Part shown: positions 63,971 to 64,000 of the stretch, in pieces
Layout of the letters: every line of letters starts with the position of its first letter
Position numbering within the stretch: position 1 is the stretch's first letter
The notes under the pieces: generated by a model
Told to the model about the DNA's origin: nothing
The model's input: the letters and a program-made list of their open reading frames with translations, nothing else
Database searches by the model: none
Source: Segnochrobactrum spirostomi
GTDB taxonomy: Bacteria > Pseudomonadota > Alphaproteobacteria > Rhizobiales > Segnochrobactraceae
Assembly (NCBI RefSeq): GCF_009600605.1
Contig: NZ_VWNA01000001.1
Span: 3,458,501-3,522,500 of the forward strand
Length of the DNA stretch: 64,000 nt
Direction of reading: 5' to 3'
Program-made: the position numbers and the translations under genes

Positions 63971-64000
63971 GTGTCGCTCCATCTCGTGATCGCCAACAAG
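63971..64000 (+). CDS. Start of a probable glutathione S-transferase gene, cut by the window edge
   Basis: Only ten codons are visible: GTG then SLHLVIANK. GCGGAGG lies seven bases upstream of the GTG, a good ribosome-binding site. The sequence fits the start of a glutathione S-transferase group whose members begin LVIxNKNYSSWSLRPW. With so little visible this is a tentative identification. Confidence 0.4.
   Translation, partial: MSLHLVIANK

Overview
The window is a high-GC, gene-dense chromosomal segment of an alphaproteobacterium, most likely of the order Hyphomicrobiales (Rhizobiales). The evidence is a PhyR-NepR-EcfG general stress response locus (found only in Alphaproteobacteria), ntrBC, aroQ-accB-accC, the Rhizobium-type asparaginase, a RibBA with a decayed RibA half, and an NdvB-like beta-glucan synthase. 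The content is mostly housekeeping. I see no phage, transposase, integrase or CRISPR array.

Layout. 1-3.3 kb: ntrB (cut by the window edge), ntrC and a TacA/TacT-type toxin-antitoxin pair. 3.3-8.1 kb, minus strand: aroQ-accB-accC, a DsbA-like thioredoxin-fold protein and a BepA-like M48 protease. 8.3-9.5 kb: a PLP aminotransferase. 9.7-18.9 kb: rne with a long palindrome-rich leader, divergent from a cell-wall amidase, PBP1A and prfB (programmed +1 frameshift). 19-24.8 kb, minus: a GH17-GT2 beta-glucan synthase, a small secreted protein, galU and a DUF1835 protein. 24.9-26.5 kb: a Tat-exported 5'-nucleotidase. 26.5-33.8 kb: the general stress response island, with phyR divergent from nepR-ecfG-histidine kinase, an HWE kinase and two small membrane-protein genes. 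Four sites match the sigma-EcfG consensus. 33.9-38.1 kb: a DUF1328 peptide and a substrate-binding lipoprotein coupled to a GGDEF-EAL enzyme. 38.3-44.2 kb, minus: pirin, xseB, an HDAC-family deacylase, Sua5/YrdC, asparaginase and an FAD monooxygenase. 44.6-47.2 kb: fpr and etfBA.

47.3-49 kb: a tRNA-Leu(UAA) gene split by a 243-nt group I intron, then an AT-rich islet carrying one gene with a deoxyribosyltransferase-like (DRHyd) domain, a family linked to nucleotide-based conflict systems. 49.4-53 kb: cspA, rpsU, a small secreted protein, aroC and ribBA. 53-56.4 kb: a SRPBCC protein and an NRAMP-family transporter, divergent from an FMN-dependent 2-hydroxyacid dehydrogenase. 56.5-61 kb, minus: a double-glycine-leader bacteriocin-like peptide gene, greA and carB. 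61.3-64 kb: a ClpP paralogue, a mosaic palindromic repeat, a YdcF protein, a DUF599 protein and the first codons of a probable glutathione S-transferase.

Sequence quality. Three conserved genes (ntrC, accC, sua5) are each broken by a one-base deficit in a run of five C/G. Adding one base restores a family-typical length in every case, so I read these as base-calling undercounts rather than real pseudogenes. The prfB frame change is different and genuine.

Most interesting observations: the tRNA-Leu(UAA) group I intron, the islet gene beside it, the orphan bacteriocin-like precursor, the stress locus with its self-regulating promoters and its degenerate kinase, and the binding-protein/c-di-GMP enzyme pair.
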